This document shows positions 37,717-48,000 of a stretch of DNA of 64,000 nucleotides, piece after piece. Each line of letters opens with the position of its first letter. Positions within the stretch are counted from its first letter, which is position 1. Under the pieces are notes generated by a model that was not told where the DNA came from, ran no database searches, and was given only the letters and a program-made list of their open reading frames with translations. Source of the DNA: Antedon mediterranea. Taxonomy: Eukaryota > Echinodermata > Crinoidea > Comatulida > Antedonidae. The translations under genes and the position numbers were made by a program. The stretch lies in assembly GCF_964355755.1 (NCBI RefSeq), contig NC_092673.1, positions 67,001-131,000 on the forward strand. Direction: 5' to 3'.

Positions 37717-39600
37717 ATTTATAGTGTTATGTTGTTGTGTAGATTAGATTTACTGTATTTTTATTTTATAATATAAAAAATATCGACATTATTATTATAG
37801 GCCTAGGCCTACTATGTGGCTATTTCATATATTGAGGGTTTGAGTTCCTCATCCTTATTTCATACCTTCAATTTATGGGAAGCGCTAATTAAGTTATTGC
37901 TCGTACATACTATACTAATAATTCAATTTTATTATTTAAAGTCTATTTTCAGAACTTTTCAGTATTGGTGCTGCTTTATCTCTATTTACTACCGATTTCT
38001 GTTTTATTCATTCTGTACTGACTTGGTCATGTATTTTTCTACGTCGTTCAATATTGCAAATGCTCACTTCATTCAAATCTCCGTTTTTTATTCTTTGAGA
38101 TCTATGAAGAGCTCATAGGGATATTTTCTTATTCTTCTCTTTCCCATTTCTCTTTTCTTATTTCAGTTGGTGCGTCACAAGCTTCACCGATATTCTTGTA
38201 ATCGTCTCTTTTTTAAGATTCAGACTTATCTCTTTTCTACCCACCTATAAAGTACTTTACGATCTAAATCTACGAATATTTTTGCTTTATGTATTTATTT
38301 ACTATTTTTCAATTGCTTTGATTTTATAAATAACAACAAAGGTATTCTTCCCACCAGATAGATCTACTGTATGTATTGATAACCTATGTCAGTAGCCTCA
38401 TTCTAACAAACAAATCTTACTATTTTTCTTATTGTAATTTTAGAAATGTTCTGGCTGATGAAGGCCTATCTTATTATAAAAAGTTATTATAATAAATATG
38501 TTTTATATATGTCAAATTATTGTCTTTATTGTAATTCCATCCAACTGTTGTTGTTGAGAGCGTTTTGTAAATGCCAATGTGTTACGGTAACTGTCAAAAA
38601 TAAAAATGTGTATTATGTATTATTGTGTAAATGTATACAACTACATCTTGTCGTTTGTTACGTAGGAAGACATAGTGAGAGAGAAGTAAAAGATGATTAA
38701 AATACTGATTGTATTAATGCATTATTACATATGGCAATAAAAGAAATGGGTTCTTCACATTACTGACAATGTTATTCTATACAATGTTTTAACAGTCCAG
38801 ATAGATGGACTAAAAGGTGCAGGGGCAGACAGGGGAGGGCGGTGCTTGCCAGAAAAAAAGAGCAGAGAAGGGTGGGAAGAAAGAGGAAACACATATATAC
38901 CGTAATATCATTCTACGGCCCGGGTTCCTGATATCAACAGCGGACGCGTGGTTATACAATGGAGGATTGAGAGATACGATACAATGGAGGATTGAGAGAT
39001 ACGGGACAATCACTTTATAGTAGCTGAGAACCCCAAATTTAGAACTCCCAGGCCATAATAGTTTTGACTAAAAATTATAGTTTCCTCCATAACACGTCGT
39101 TCTTTATACAGCTGCTTATACTTTTATTTCACATTTTATATACCACAGTTTTTCATAATTAATTGTATAATGTATTAATAATTGCAAACTAAGCCAAATG
39201 ATACGTACTGTATTAATTAAAGCTAGCTATTTAATTACAAAGGCTTTGCTAGGCATTTTTTTTTTTGTCTTTTGTGAGATTCACTCACTTTTATTCATTT
39301 AATCTATATCAATTTTGTTTCAGTAGAAAACTATCTCTGCAGCTTAAAGTTTTATTGTTTTTCTTATTTTTAGTATTTTACATATATAAAAAGTTAAAGC
39401 ATTTAAAAAATAGACAAAAGTTATATGAAAGTATGCATCACATAATATAGGTTCATAATTGCCATTACAACATCACAAAATAAAATATACTGTAACTCAT
39501 ATAGCACCAGTAAATAAAACTAGTAAGGTAGAAACCATACTAGAATACTAAGAATTGTGTCGTAATAATATTTTCTCGTGTTTTTAGCCTGTTATTGTTT
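37717..39600. other. 3' flank of sulfotransferase 1
   Basis: AT-rich and pyrimidine-rich sequence without a recognisable gene. It includes a GCCTAGGCCTA site at 37801, a possible poly(A) signal AATAAA near 38737 and a tandem doublet of ATACAATGGAGGATTGAGAG near 38955-39000. Confidence 0.5.
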
Positions 39601-39615
39601 AACAATTATACATTT

Positions 39616-40072
39616 TTACATTGCTAAAATAATATTTTTTACTTTTTCCCATTTTTTTATGCCTTCCTCTCTTTTATACACTATCACATTCCATTCTGAA
39701 TAGAATTCCTTGTTTAAAAGATTTCCATAAATTAAAATAACTTTTATTTGTAACATCAGCCAGTATCTTTTGTTTATAAACCGTGAAAGCAGCAAATGTA
39801 TATATAAAATCAGTAAGAATATTTCTTGTTCCAATTACCAGATTTTGAAAAGACATGTTTATATGATTGGTACCTTTTAAAACAATCTCTATTTTTGTCC
39901 AAAAACCTTGAATAAATTTACAAGTAAAAAACATATGCTCCTCATCTTGTACCTCTCCACATCTACCACATATATTAGTATCTTTTAGTTTCCAGATAAA
40001 CAACCTTTTGTTTGTTGCTAAAATTCTATTTAACAGTTTGTAATTAAAGTGTATTAATTTGTTATCTTTCAT
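39616..40072 (-). pseudogene. LINE ORF2 C-terminal fragment (L1/Tx1-like)
   Basis: The minus strand reads FNYKLLNRILATNKRLFIWKLKD, interrupted here only for length, then CGRCGEVQDEEHMFFTC and FW. This is the C-terminal zinc-knuckle region (zf-RVT type) following the reverse transcriptase of L1/Tx1-like LINEs. There is no RT domain upstream, so it is a 5'-truncated relic. A second frame continues to 39616. Confidence 0.75.
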
Positions 40073-41425
40073 TTTACAAACTTTAGAGGGGACAGGCCCG
40101 TAGCCAGGGGGGGTTTTTATGGTTCGGGCGAACCCCCCCTTTACAGCGAAACCCCCTTAACCGACTGCGAACCCCCATCCCCGACATGCCCAATACCTCA
40201 CCCTCATCTCCGAAAATCGTCCAAATACGTGCCCCACAGTACAAAAAGTTGTTCGTAAATTAAAAAATTCGTAAACTCGTTCGGAATAACTCATACAGTA
40301 CCTTCTTCCCTGTATGAGCGTACTTCGAGCGATATAGTCTGTAAATTTCTAAGAGTTGCAAATGAATTGCCGATTTTAACCTGAAAAATAAATGTTTGGT
40401 CCCTGCATTCAACATGATATTGACGCGTCTCACAGCGAGCTGGGGGACGAACGATTCGTACAAAGGAAAGGACACCGCCAGACAACTGCGTACCAATTGT
40501 TTAGATCACTGGCAGTCAGGCAGCATGCATAAAGTATATAGCCTTCCGACATACATCAGTATTTATGTGTGGCTATGAAGTATAATGTATCATAGAGGAT
40601 TATAGTGAATATTAATATTTTACACTATAATATCTATGGTATCATGTACTGTAGTTCACATTATGGCATCCGATTATTTTTTTCTAGACCACCAGCCGAT
40701 ACGTACTCAAATGTATCAATATCACCTATTTACATTGGCATATTTAATTTCCTCAACAAATTGCTGTAAATAAATATTATAGATAGAGCTATAATAAGAA
40801 TTGCATTTTCCTTCACCCAGTGTGCTTTTTTCGGGGCTTCTCCTAGACGTACGTTCGCATTGAACTTGAACGCAAAACAAAATATCGAGTAAAATGATCT
40901 AACAATCGGCGGTTCCGCACAGAGCACGCGCATCTAACATACGGCAACAAATGTTATCGTTTAAATAGTCCACGAGTCAAAGTACGATCGTTTTGCTCAT
41001 CATTGGTAGCATGCTGCATGAGAGTGTCTTTTCCGGCCATCTAGGGGTGTCATTTAACAAAATTTGCTTCGCCGATACGTACTCAAATGTATCAATATCA
41101 CCTATTTACATTGGCATATTTAATTTCCTCAACAAATTGCTGTAAATAAATATTATAGATAGAGCTATAATAAGAATAGCATTTTCCTTCACCCAGTGTG
41201 CTTTTTTCGGGGCTTCTCCTAGACGTACGTTCGCATTGAACTTGAACGCAAAACAAAATATCGAGTAAATGATCTAACAATCGGCGGTTCCGCACAGAGC
41301 ACGCGCATCTAACATACGGCAACAAATGTTATCGTTTAAATAGTCCACGGGTCCAAAGTACGATCGTTTTGCTCATTGGTAGAATGCTGCATGAGAGTGT
41401 CTTTTCCGGCCATCAAGGGGTGTCA

Positions 41426-42736
41426 TCTATATATAAATTTACGTAAGGGCAAAATTCGGTAAATCGCGCGTTATTTCTATAATTTTTACTCGATGGTATA
41501 TAAAGTTGGTTCGTACTTTCGGTACTGATTTTAACCACCTGATGTAACCCTGTTTACTAATTAAATTAAGTTAGATAATAAGTTATTGACGGTTAAAACG
41601 AATTTAGGTTCCAAGATTTGCCCCAAATAGGGGTGTTTTCCGACCGTGGTATACACTGTATAATGGATGTCCGTCTTGAAAAATACCCGCCACAAAAATG
41701 CGAGGAGGCTTCGCATTTTCCTATCTCCTCCTACGATAATTGTTTTTAATAGCTGAAAACCGGTTGAACAGCTAGAGTACACCATCATAATGTTGAAGAC
41801 AGGCCGATTTTCTTTAAAAAATACTATTTTGATAGATTTAATATACGATTATACAAATCTATTGATTTGCGATGAATGGAACATCCCAATCTCTCAGTCT
41901 GCCAGAGTTTGGTTTAACACAAGTACTGTAGGTAAATTTATGAGCCCTTGGTTTAACACATACGGTAGGTAAATATATGGGCCCTTTGAGAATAAACTTG
42001 CGAGATTGTGGATAGGCTCTACTGTTAGATATATAAACACATTATTATATACAAATAAACTTTATACTGACAGTTCTTTCTCAACGTTTGTATTAATTAA
42101 TAATTACCAAATATAAACGTCGTAGTGGTGTATCGTGACATGGTACTTTAATATTTCAATCGATTATGACAGTGACAGTTTTAACTAAACTAAATAAAGA
42201 ATGTTCTCTAATATAATTAGGAATCTCTTGCCATACACGGGGAAAATTAGTGTACAATGAATATTTAAAAGAAATAAATAAATAAATAAAATAAAAAAAA
42301 GTATTAAATCGCAAATGTTTTACTGTATTTAGAGGTATATTATTTATAGGCCTATAAAACATGAAAAAAATATTTCGTTACTGAGTGGATAAAGAATATA
42401 TTTAAAAATTGTTCCTCTTTGTACCTATCCGCTTTCCCATCCCTCAACCCTAATGTTACATACAAAACACAAATTGGGTTTCTTTAAATGAGTCCAAATC
42501 AAAAACTTGGACTCATTTTGTGATAAGTTTCTCCTTCGGAAGTAATTCCCAGGGTGCTAATTTTAGTTGACTACATAAATCATCGTGTCTATTTATTTGT
42601 TTCTGTAAACGACAATGTATAGGCCTATAGTCCTGCGGTACGTACATTTGAAATCGCCAGTTTTGTTACGCTGAAATTACTGTGTATTCGAGAACCATCT
42701 GTGGGAACGACCTAGATGGTACGCGAGCGAATCTAG
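41426..42736 (+). mobile_element. Non-autonomous Helitron with empty-site proof
   Basis: Starts TCTATATATAAATTTACG after A41425 and ends GAATCTAG before T42737, with stem ACCATCT / AGATGGT near the 3' end. Neighbouring unit copies read GGGTGTCATTTAACAAAA across the same point, so the element inserted exactly between A and T without target duplication, as Helitrons do. A LINE C-terminal scrap (minus strand, about 42184-42300) has inserted inside relative to the copy at 15.9 kb. Confidence 0.93.
42184..42300 (-). pseudogene. Short LINE C-terminal fragment inside Helitron
   Basis: The minus strand reads NFPRVWQEIPNYIREHSLF, like the conserved end of LINE ORF2 proteins, followed by an A-rich (TTTA)n tail. 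The homologous Helitron at 15.9 kb lacks this segment, so it is a later insertion. Confidence 0.6.
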
Positions 42737-43217
42737 TTTAACAAAATTTGCTTCGCCGATACGTACTCAAATGTATCAATATCACCTATTTACATTGGCA
42801 TATTAATTTCCTCAACAAATTGCTGTAAATAAATATTATAGATAGAGCTATAATAAGAATAGCATTTTCCTTCACCCAGTGTGCTTTTTTCGGGGCTTCT
42901 CCTAGACGTACGTTCGCATTGAACTTGAACGCAAAACAAAATATCGAGTAAATGATCTAACAATCGGCGGTTCCGCACAGAGCACGCGCATCTAACATAC
43001 GGCAACAAATGTTATCGTTTAAATAGTCCACGGGTCCAAGTACGATCGTTTTGCTCATTGGTAGCATGCTGCATGAGAGTGTTTTTTCCGGCCATCTAGG
43101 GGTGTCATTTAACAAAATTTGCTTCGCCTCAGGCCCCACCCCAGGGGGGGGGGGGGTTAGGTAACCCAAATACTTAGTGTGCGAACCCCACCTTGACAGA
43201 TCCTGGCTACGGCCCTG

Positions 43218-43843
43218 TAACCAACATGACTTCCAATATTCAAATTATGAAAATATTTTTCCCATTTTCCTTGACAAACCGGAGGGACAAAAATTTCCTC
43301 CACAAAACAGGCTAGGCCTTTTTAGCAAGGGCCTAGAGGTAGCTAGAAGTTGGCCCGAGTAACCCGCCCGCCCGCGCTAGAGTGTTCGGCCTCTAAGCCG
43401 CTGTGTTCGCCTGCTCAGTGTAACACTGGTAGTAGGCCTAAATACTGTACAACAAAATGGGTAAGAAGTAGGCCTACTTACTTACAAATTTGCATTTTCC
43501 TCCATATATCCATTTGCCACAAACACTGTGTAGCCTGAGATAAGACCTATAATCCATCCTAATCCCGAACTGTATCATGCATGCAGCTCATCGATTTAGC
43601 CAAATAATTTTTTACTAGACTAAGCATCGTCTGCTGGTGACGACAGCGCGTACATAGTCGTACGCTGATGCTACGCATACCAAAACTTGGCAGCGGGTGG
43701 ACTTACCAATGTAGATCACGTGGATTTTTAAAAAGTAAAGTACCTGTATGACTTCTGACCAATCAGATTGCTGGGAATCCTAAACATGAATAACATAAAG
43801 GACGACACTGGTACAAATAATGTCTCTTTTCAATTAATTTCAG
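43218..43843. other. Region upstream of second sulfotransferase exon
   Basis: Contains several GGCCTA words and a GC-richer patch near 43350-43430. I looked for a membrane-anchor exon and found none. The splice acceptor TTTCAG ends at 43843. Confidence 0.4.
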
Positions 43844-44668
43844 GTGAATTTGACATACAATGATAGTCTTCAAAAAAGGATTAAAAAACGAGTAAACCAG
43901 GCTGCTAGGATTTGCAAGGATGGAAGGTATCCAAACACATCATATTACCGTTCATATAGCGATGTTGGTCATATGATAGTGAACGATCAGTACAAGTTTA
44001 TTTACTGCTATATCCCAAAGGTTTCAAGTAGTTTGTGGAAGCAACTTTTTCATTCATTATATATAAAAACTGGTAGTGTTGGAAAAAGCCGCATGTCGAT
44101 GTTATCAAGGGAAGAAATACAATTGAAAATGGAAACCTATCGAAAAGCTATGTTTGTGCGCAACCCAATTACCCGGTTTCTGTCTTTATATCTTAGTAAA
44201 TTCGTTACAAGCAGTCTAAAGACCCGTTCAACATGGGAGGAATATATTGGTACATCTATCATAGCAAGGTACAGAAAAAACTCCATGGAACACAAGCTTC
44301 AATATAAATTGAACTTAAATATCACATTTTATGAATTTTCAAGTTATATAGTTGATGTCACCTCAAATTATGCTATTGATGAAATCACTGATCATTGGTT
44401 ACCAATGCATAAATCGTGTGATCCATGCCGATTTAAACCAGATTTTATAGGCTATTTTGAAGAGCTTGAAACTGAAGGACCATACTTGTTACAATGGTTA
44501 GGTATTGATGGTGCTGTTCAACTTCCAAAATATCACGTTTCCACTACTGGTAGCCAGTTACGCAATGAATACTCAAAAATTGGCAGAAATAAATTGAGAA
44601 AACTGATAAATTACTACGCACATGATTACAACCTATTTGGGTACTCAACAGAAGCTTACCTTTTATAA
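43844..44668 (+). CDS. Second HNK-1-family sulfotransferase catalytic exon (partial)
   Basis: An exon of 274 codons after a TTTCAG acceptor, in the same phase as the terminal exon of the upstream gene, ending in a stop. It carries the catalytic domain: PKVSSSLWKQ at the 5'-phosphosulfate position, RNPITRF at the 3'-phosphate position, DHWLPM, and CDPC.FKPDFIGYFEELE. Relative to the paralog, loop Cys becomes Ser, Arg becomes Gln, and the Asp of RDP becomes Asn, so activity may be altered. No exon for the N-terminal anchor was found in the 6 kb before it. Either exons are missed, it is a broken duplicate, or it is an alternative terminal exon for the promoter at 35.7 kb. The open frame argues for constraint. 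Confidence 0.8.
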   Translation: MNLTYNDSLQKRIKKRVNQAARICKDGRYPNTSYYRSYSDVGHMIVNDQYKFIYCYIPKVSSSLWKQLFHSLYIKTGSVGKSRMSMLSREEIQLKMETYRKAMFVRNPITRFLSLYLSKFVTSSLKTRSTWEEYIGTSIIARYRKNSMEHKLQYKLNLNITFYEFSSYIVDVTSNYAIDEITDHWLPMHKSCDPCRFKPDFIGYFEELETEGPYLLQWLGIDGAVQLPKYHVSTTGSQLRNEYSKIGRNKLRKLINYYAHDYNLFGYSTEAYLL

Positions 44669-44760
44669 GAGTATTTGATATAATTGATTTGTTCTAGACA
44701 TTATTTTGTTTGTTATTAAACATTATTTATATCAATATTTGATTTAGTATAAAATGATGA

Positions 44761-44766
44761 AATAAA
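44761..44766 (+). terminator. Poly(A) signal of sulfotransferase exon 2
   Basis: AATAAA 93 bases after the stop codon at 44668, the normal distance for a short 3' UTR. Confidence 0.55.
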
Positions 44767-44810
44767 TTTAGAAGAAAACTATAAATACACTAGAAAGAGT
44801 TTTCGATTAT

Positions 44811-44816
44811 TTTATT
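44811..44816 (-). terminator. Poly(A) signal of NCAPG
   Basis: TTTATT on the plus strand is AATAAA on the minus strand, about 176 bases beyond the NCAPG stop. Cleavage would fall within a few bases of that of the convergent sulfotransferase transcript. Confidence 0.5.
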
Positions 44817-44863
44817 AAATACAATAGAATTAGTAATATTACAAAGCACAATACATGAATATA

Positions 44864-45017
44864 CAATCCATCAAGAGGAAATAATACAAAATAAATCATT
44901 GAAAATCCAGATTCTTATTCACTGTCACTAAGATTTAATACAATCCATCAAGAGGAAATCATACAAAATAAATCATTGAAAATCCAGATTCTTATTCACT
45001 GTCACTAAGATTTAATT
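44864..45017. repeat. 77-bp tandem duplication over the NCAPG stop codon
   Basis: Units 44864-44940 and 44941-45017 are nearly identical and both begin CAATCCATCAAGAGGAAAT. The inner copy contains the last NCAPG codons and stop; the outer copy is a dead duplicate in the 3' UTR. Confidence 0.92.
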
Positions 45018-48000
45018 CACTCAAGGCAGTCACTTTGCGTGATAATTTCAAGCTGCAAAAAAAAAAAATCAATGTGTTTATTAATAAACTGCAGCAAGAG
45101 CAGTAACAACTGCAGCAAGATTTATTTTATTTATTCAACTTCTCACTAAGGCCAAATAAAAAAATATACTTGTTAAGCGTCACACCCTCATAAATTTTCA
45201 GGGGCGGGGGGACGGTTTTTTTTTATTTTTTTTACTTTTTATAGAGGTATATTTTTGCGCGGTGGACGTTTTTCCCCACTTTTTTAGGACGAAACGTCAA
45301 ACTTTTAAAATGCGAAACAGAACAAAATTGACTATGTATGAAATATTATTGCTTATGACAAAATTGAGTTTTGTATTGTTTATATCCAGACGTAATTAAA
45401 ACATTAAATTTAATTGCCACCAAGCGAAATTGTAGGCCTTAGGCTAACTAATCCGTCCAAGGTGCTACCCCAACCTCACTCATCGGCCATCCGCCGTCTC
45501 TCGCTCGACTCATCTATCCAGGAAATTCCCTATCGCGAGAAGCATGATTTGGTCTCAATAATACTAAATGGTGGGCTGATTTATAGTTTGAAAACAGCTT
45601 ACGGCATTTCTTAAGTGAATTTTTATTCAACGTATTCATTCTTCTTTGATGAATCCTTTGCCAATTGCTGTGTAAATCAGTATTTAAAGTTGTGATGCAA
45701 AAAGTGTAAACCAGGCATAAGGAAACCCATCGCCCAACAGGACCTCGTGGTGTGCCGATCTCGAGCGCGAGATCATCGTAAACAAAATTGGTAGAGTCCA
45801 TTATGTATGGGGTGTTTCCTATTTACGAACCTATAAAAAAACGCGCTTCGACCACTGTGTAGGCAAAATATTTATTTCGTTAAATCCCTAAATTGATAAT
45901 CGCGTATTCTGTAATCACGTGACTGATGATGTAATCCTCAGCGACGTACTAAATGCACATGATTTAATGTGTTGGGGAAAAAGCTTGCTGTTTACCACAT
46001 TACATGATTCACGGTGCTATTCGCGTTTCCTTTACGTAAATCGGCGGCGTGTAAATGAAACAATTGTTTTCACCAATTTGCCGTTGTCGACATAGAGCGA
46101 TCGGCGGCTAGCGTTGTCTAAGCTAAAAAGTATGTATTTTTTCAAAAATTACACTAGCCTAACAAACATTTGCTAGTTTTGAAATTTTCAAATAGCAATT
46201 ATGAAGAATCTACTAGCAAAATGCTAGTTTGCTAGCGTGAATTTCGAGCCCTACTCTGGAGCTGGGTCGGGCCGCTGAACTTTCCGTTGTATATCGGTAA
46301 AAAAAAATAAAAATAAAAAGAGAGGCGGCTGGATAATCAGGAGCGGGCGGTGACGCTTAACAAGTATGTTTTTTTATTTGGCCTAACACTGTTAGTGAAG
46401 GATCGGGACCAACAGGTGGTAAACACCTCTAAAACGGTCCAGTCCCAATTGCACAGTTTCTGTGTGTGACAGTGGCTGTGTTTGTGTGGACTAGTACACC
46501 GGGGTAGCCCCCCTACTCGTCTCGAAAGATGTACTAGGTTCTTTAAAGTGCACATGAGCTATGTGTGCACATGAGCTATGTGTACACTGGACCTACGGTT
46601 TATAGTCCTTATCCGAGAAGACTCGTTCTACCACCAGAACCATGGAGCGAGTGAGCCTCGAACCCTTGCCGATGTTATGGCTACGTAATTACGGTTCCAC
46701 TGTCTTAACCACTTGGCCACTCACTCATTAACAACTGCAGCAAGAGCAATAACAACTTCAGCAAGAACAGGGGAGAGTATGTAATTTAAAGGAACATGGT
46801 TGGATCTTTAATTTGTGTATGGGTCATTATTTGGAGAGAAGGGTCATTATTTGGAGAGAAGGGTCATTAATTGGAGGAGGATGTATAATAGAAAAAGAAT
46901 CCATCATATGTGCCAAGCTGCAGGGTGGATTACTCACCGACTTAAATCTTCTCCATCACTCTCTGAATCTGAATACAAATGACAGACTGGAATAGCTTTC
47001 TTCTTTACAGACTGTTTAGTGGATTTCTTCCTACGTGATGACCTCTTTACTACTAGGACTGGGTCTTTATTTTCATCATCACTATCAATAGAAATTGCAT
47101 ATCAAAATTAGTATAATTTCATCACAATAATAATTTATTGGATGATGAATATGATAAAATATAGAACGTGCCAATGTGCAAGTATTTTGTTCTACCCAAT
47201 AAAAATGAGTTAATAAACACTTAAATTACATTGTACAGCAGTAGAGGGTGTTGCACATGCACTCGCCACTTTTCATCTCCAAAGACACATTGCTTTAGCA
47301 TGTTTCAACAACGTGTTATTCAATTACTTAATCATTATACTCACACTTCCATGGTCTTAGAAGAAATGCTATCTTCAGGACAAATTGTTTCATTCAAAGA
47401 TGTTAAATTGTCATCAACCAAGGGAACATCCATAACATCTTGGCTGCTCATCTGCTGATCAAATTTATCTGAGCTCTTCTCAACATTTGTGTGATCTACA
47501 TCAATTTGTTCCTCATCTTTTTCAACTGTTGCCATGTTTTCATCATTAATCATTTCATTGATACTGGCCTTTAGCTTCTCCAAGGTTTTCTTGCTCACTC
47601 TATCCTCAATTACCTACAGATATTGAAATTATTATTGGAAACAATAATTAGTGGATTGATAGAGAAAAGGCACGATCTACAAAACTAGAAAATACAGTAA
47701 AAAATTACCAGAAAAAAGTGTACAACAAATAAAATACTAATAGGTCTAAACATTAAGTCACTTTCAAAACAATGAACTGAAATTGTAATTAACTTTTTAG
47801 GCAGGTTCAAAGTTGCCTAGTTGTTGAAGAATGTTAAAGGCCAGGTGCGGGCAAAAAATTTCTATTGATCATACATTCCAATAATTATCGATCTATAGTT
47901 TCCCTTATGTTTCATAATGTTTGTGATTTTATTTGTGTTACAGGAGCTTTTTGAAAATTAGCACTTTCATATCAGTGGGGGGGGGGGGGGATAGTTCAAA

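Larger units (their letters stand above)
40695..43125 (+). repeat. Tandem triplication of a ~375-bp unit
   Basis: Copies: 40695-41070, 41071-41425 continuing at 42737-42754, and 42755-43125. Each starts GCCGATACGTACTC and ends AACAAAATTTGCTTC. The middle copy is interrupted by a 1311-bp Helitron. Copies are nearly identical. Confidence 0.9.
40093..43217. repeat. Repeat block bounded by GTAGCCAGG inverted ends
   Basis: CAGGCCCGTAGCCAGG at 40093 and CCTGGCTACGGCCCTG ending at 43217 resemble hAT-type inverted ends next to G-rich or C-rich tracts. The 8 bases outside each end do not match, so a single insertion is not proven. Inside are a 376-bp triplication and a Helitron. Confidence 0.45.

Noticed and set aside
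37816-38118. Hydrophobic 100-codon frame between the sulfotransferase exons, tested as a missing membrane-anchor exon
   Set aside because: It has no plausible donor in the phase needed for the exon at 43844 and looks like a T-rich chance frame.
40093-43217. Single hAT insertion bounded by GTAGCCAGG inverted ends
   Set aside because: The 8-bp flanks (AGAGGGGA and TAACCAAC) do not match, so it is reported only as a repeat block.
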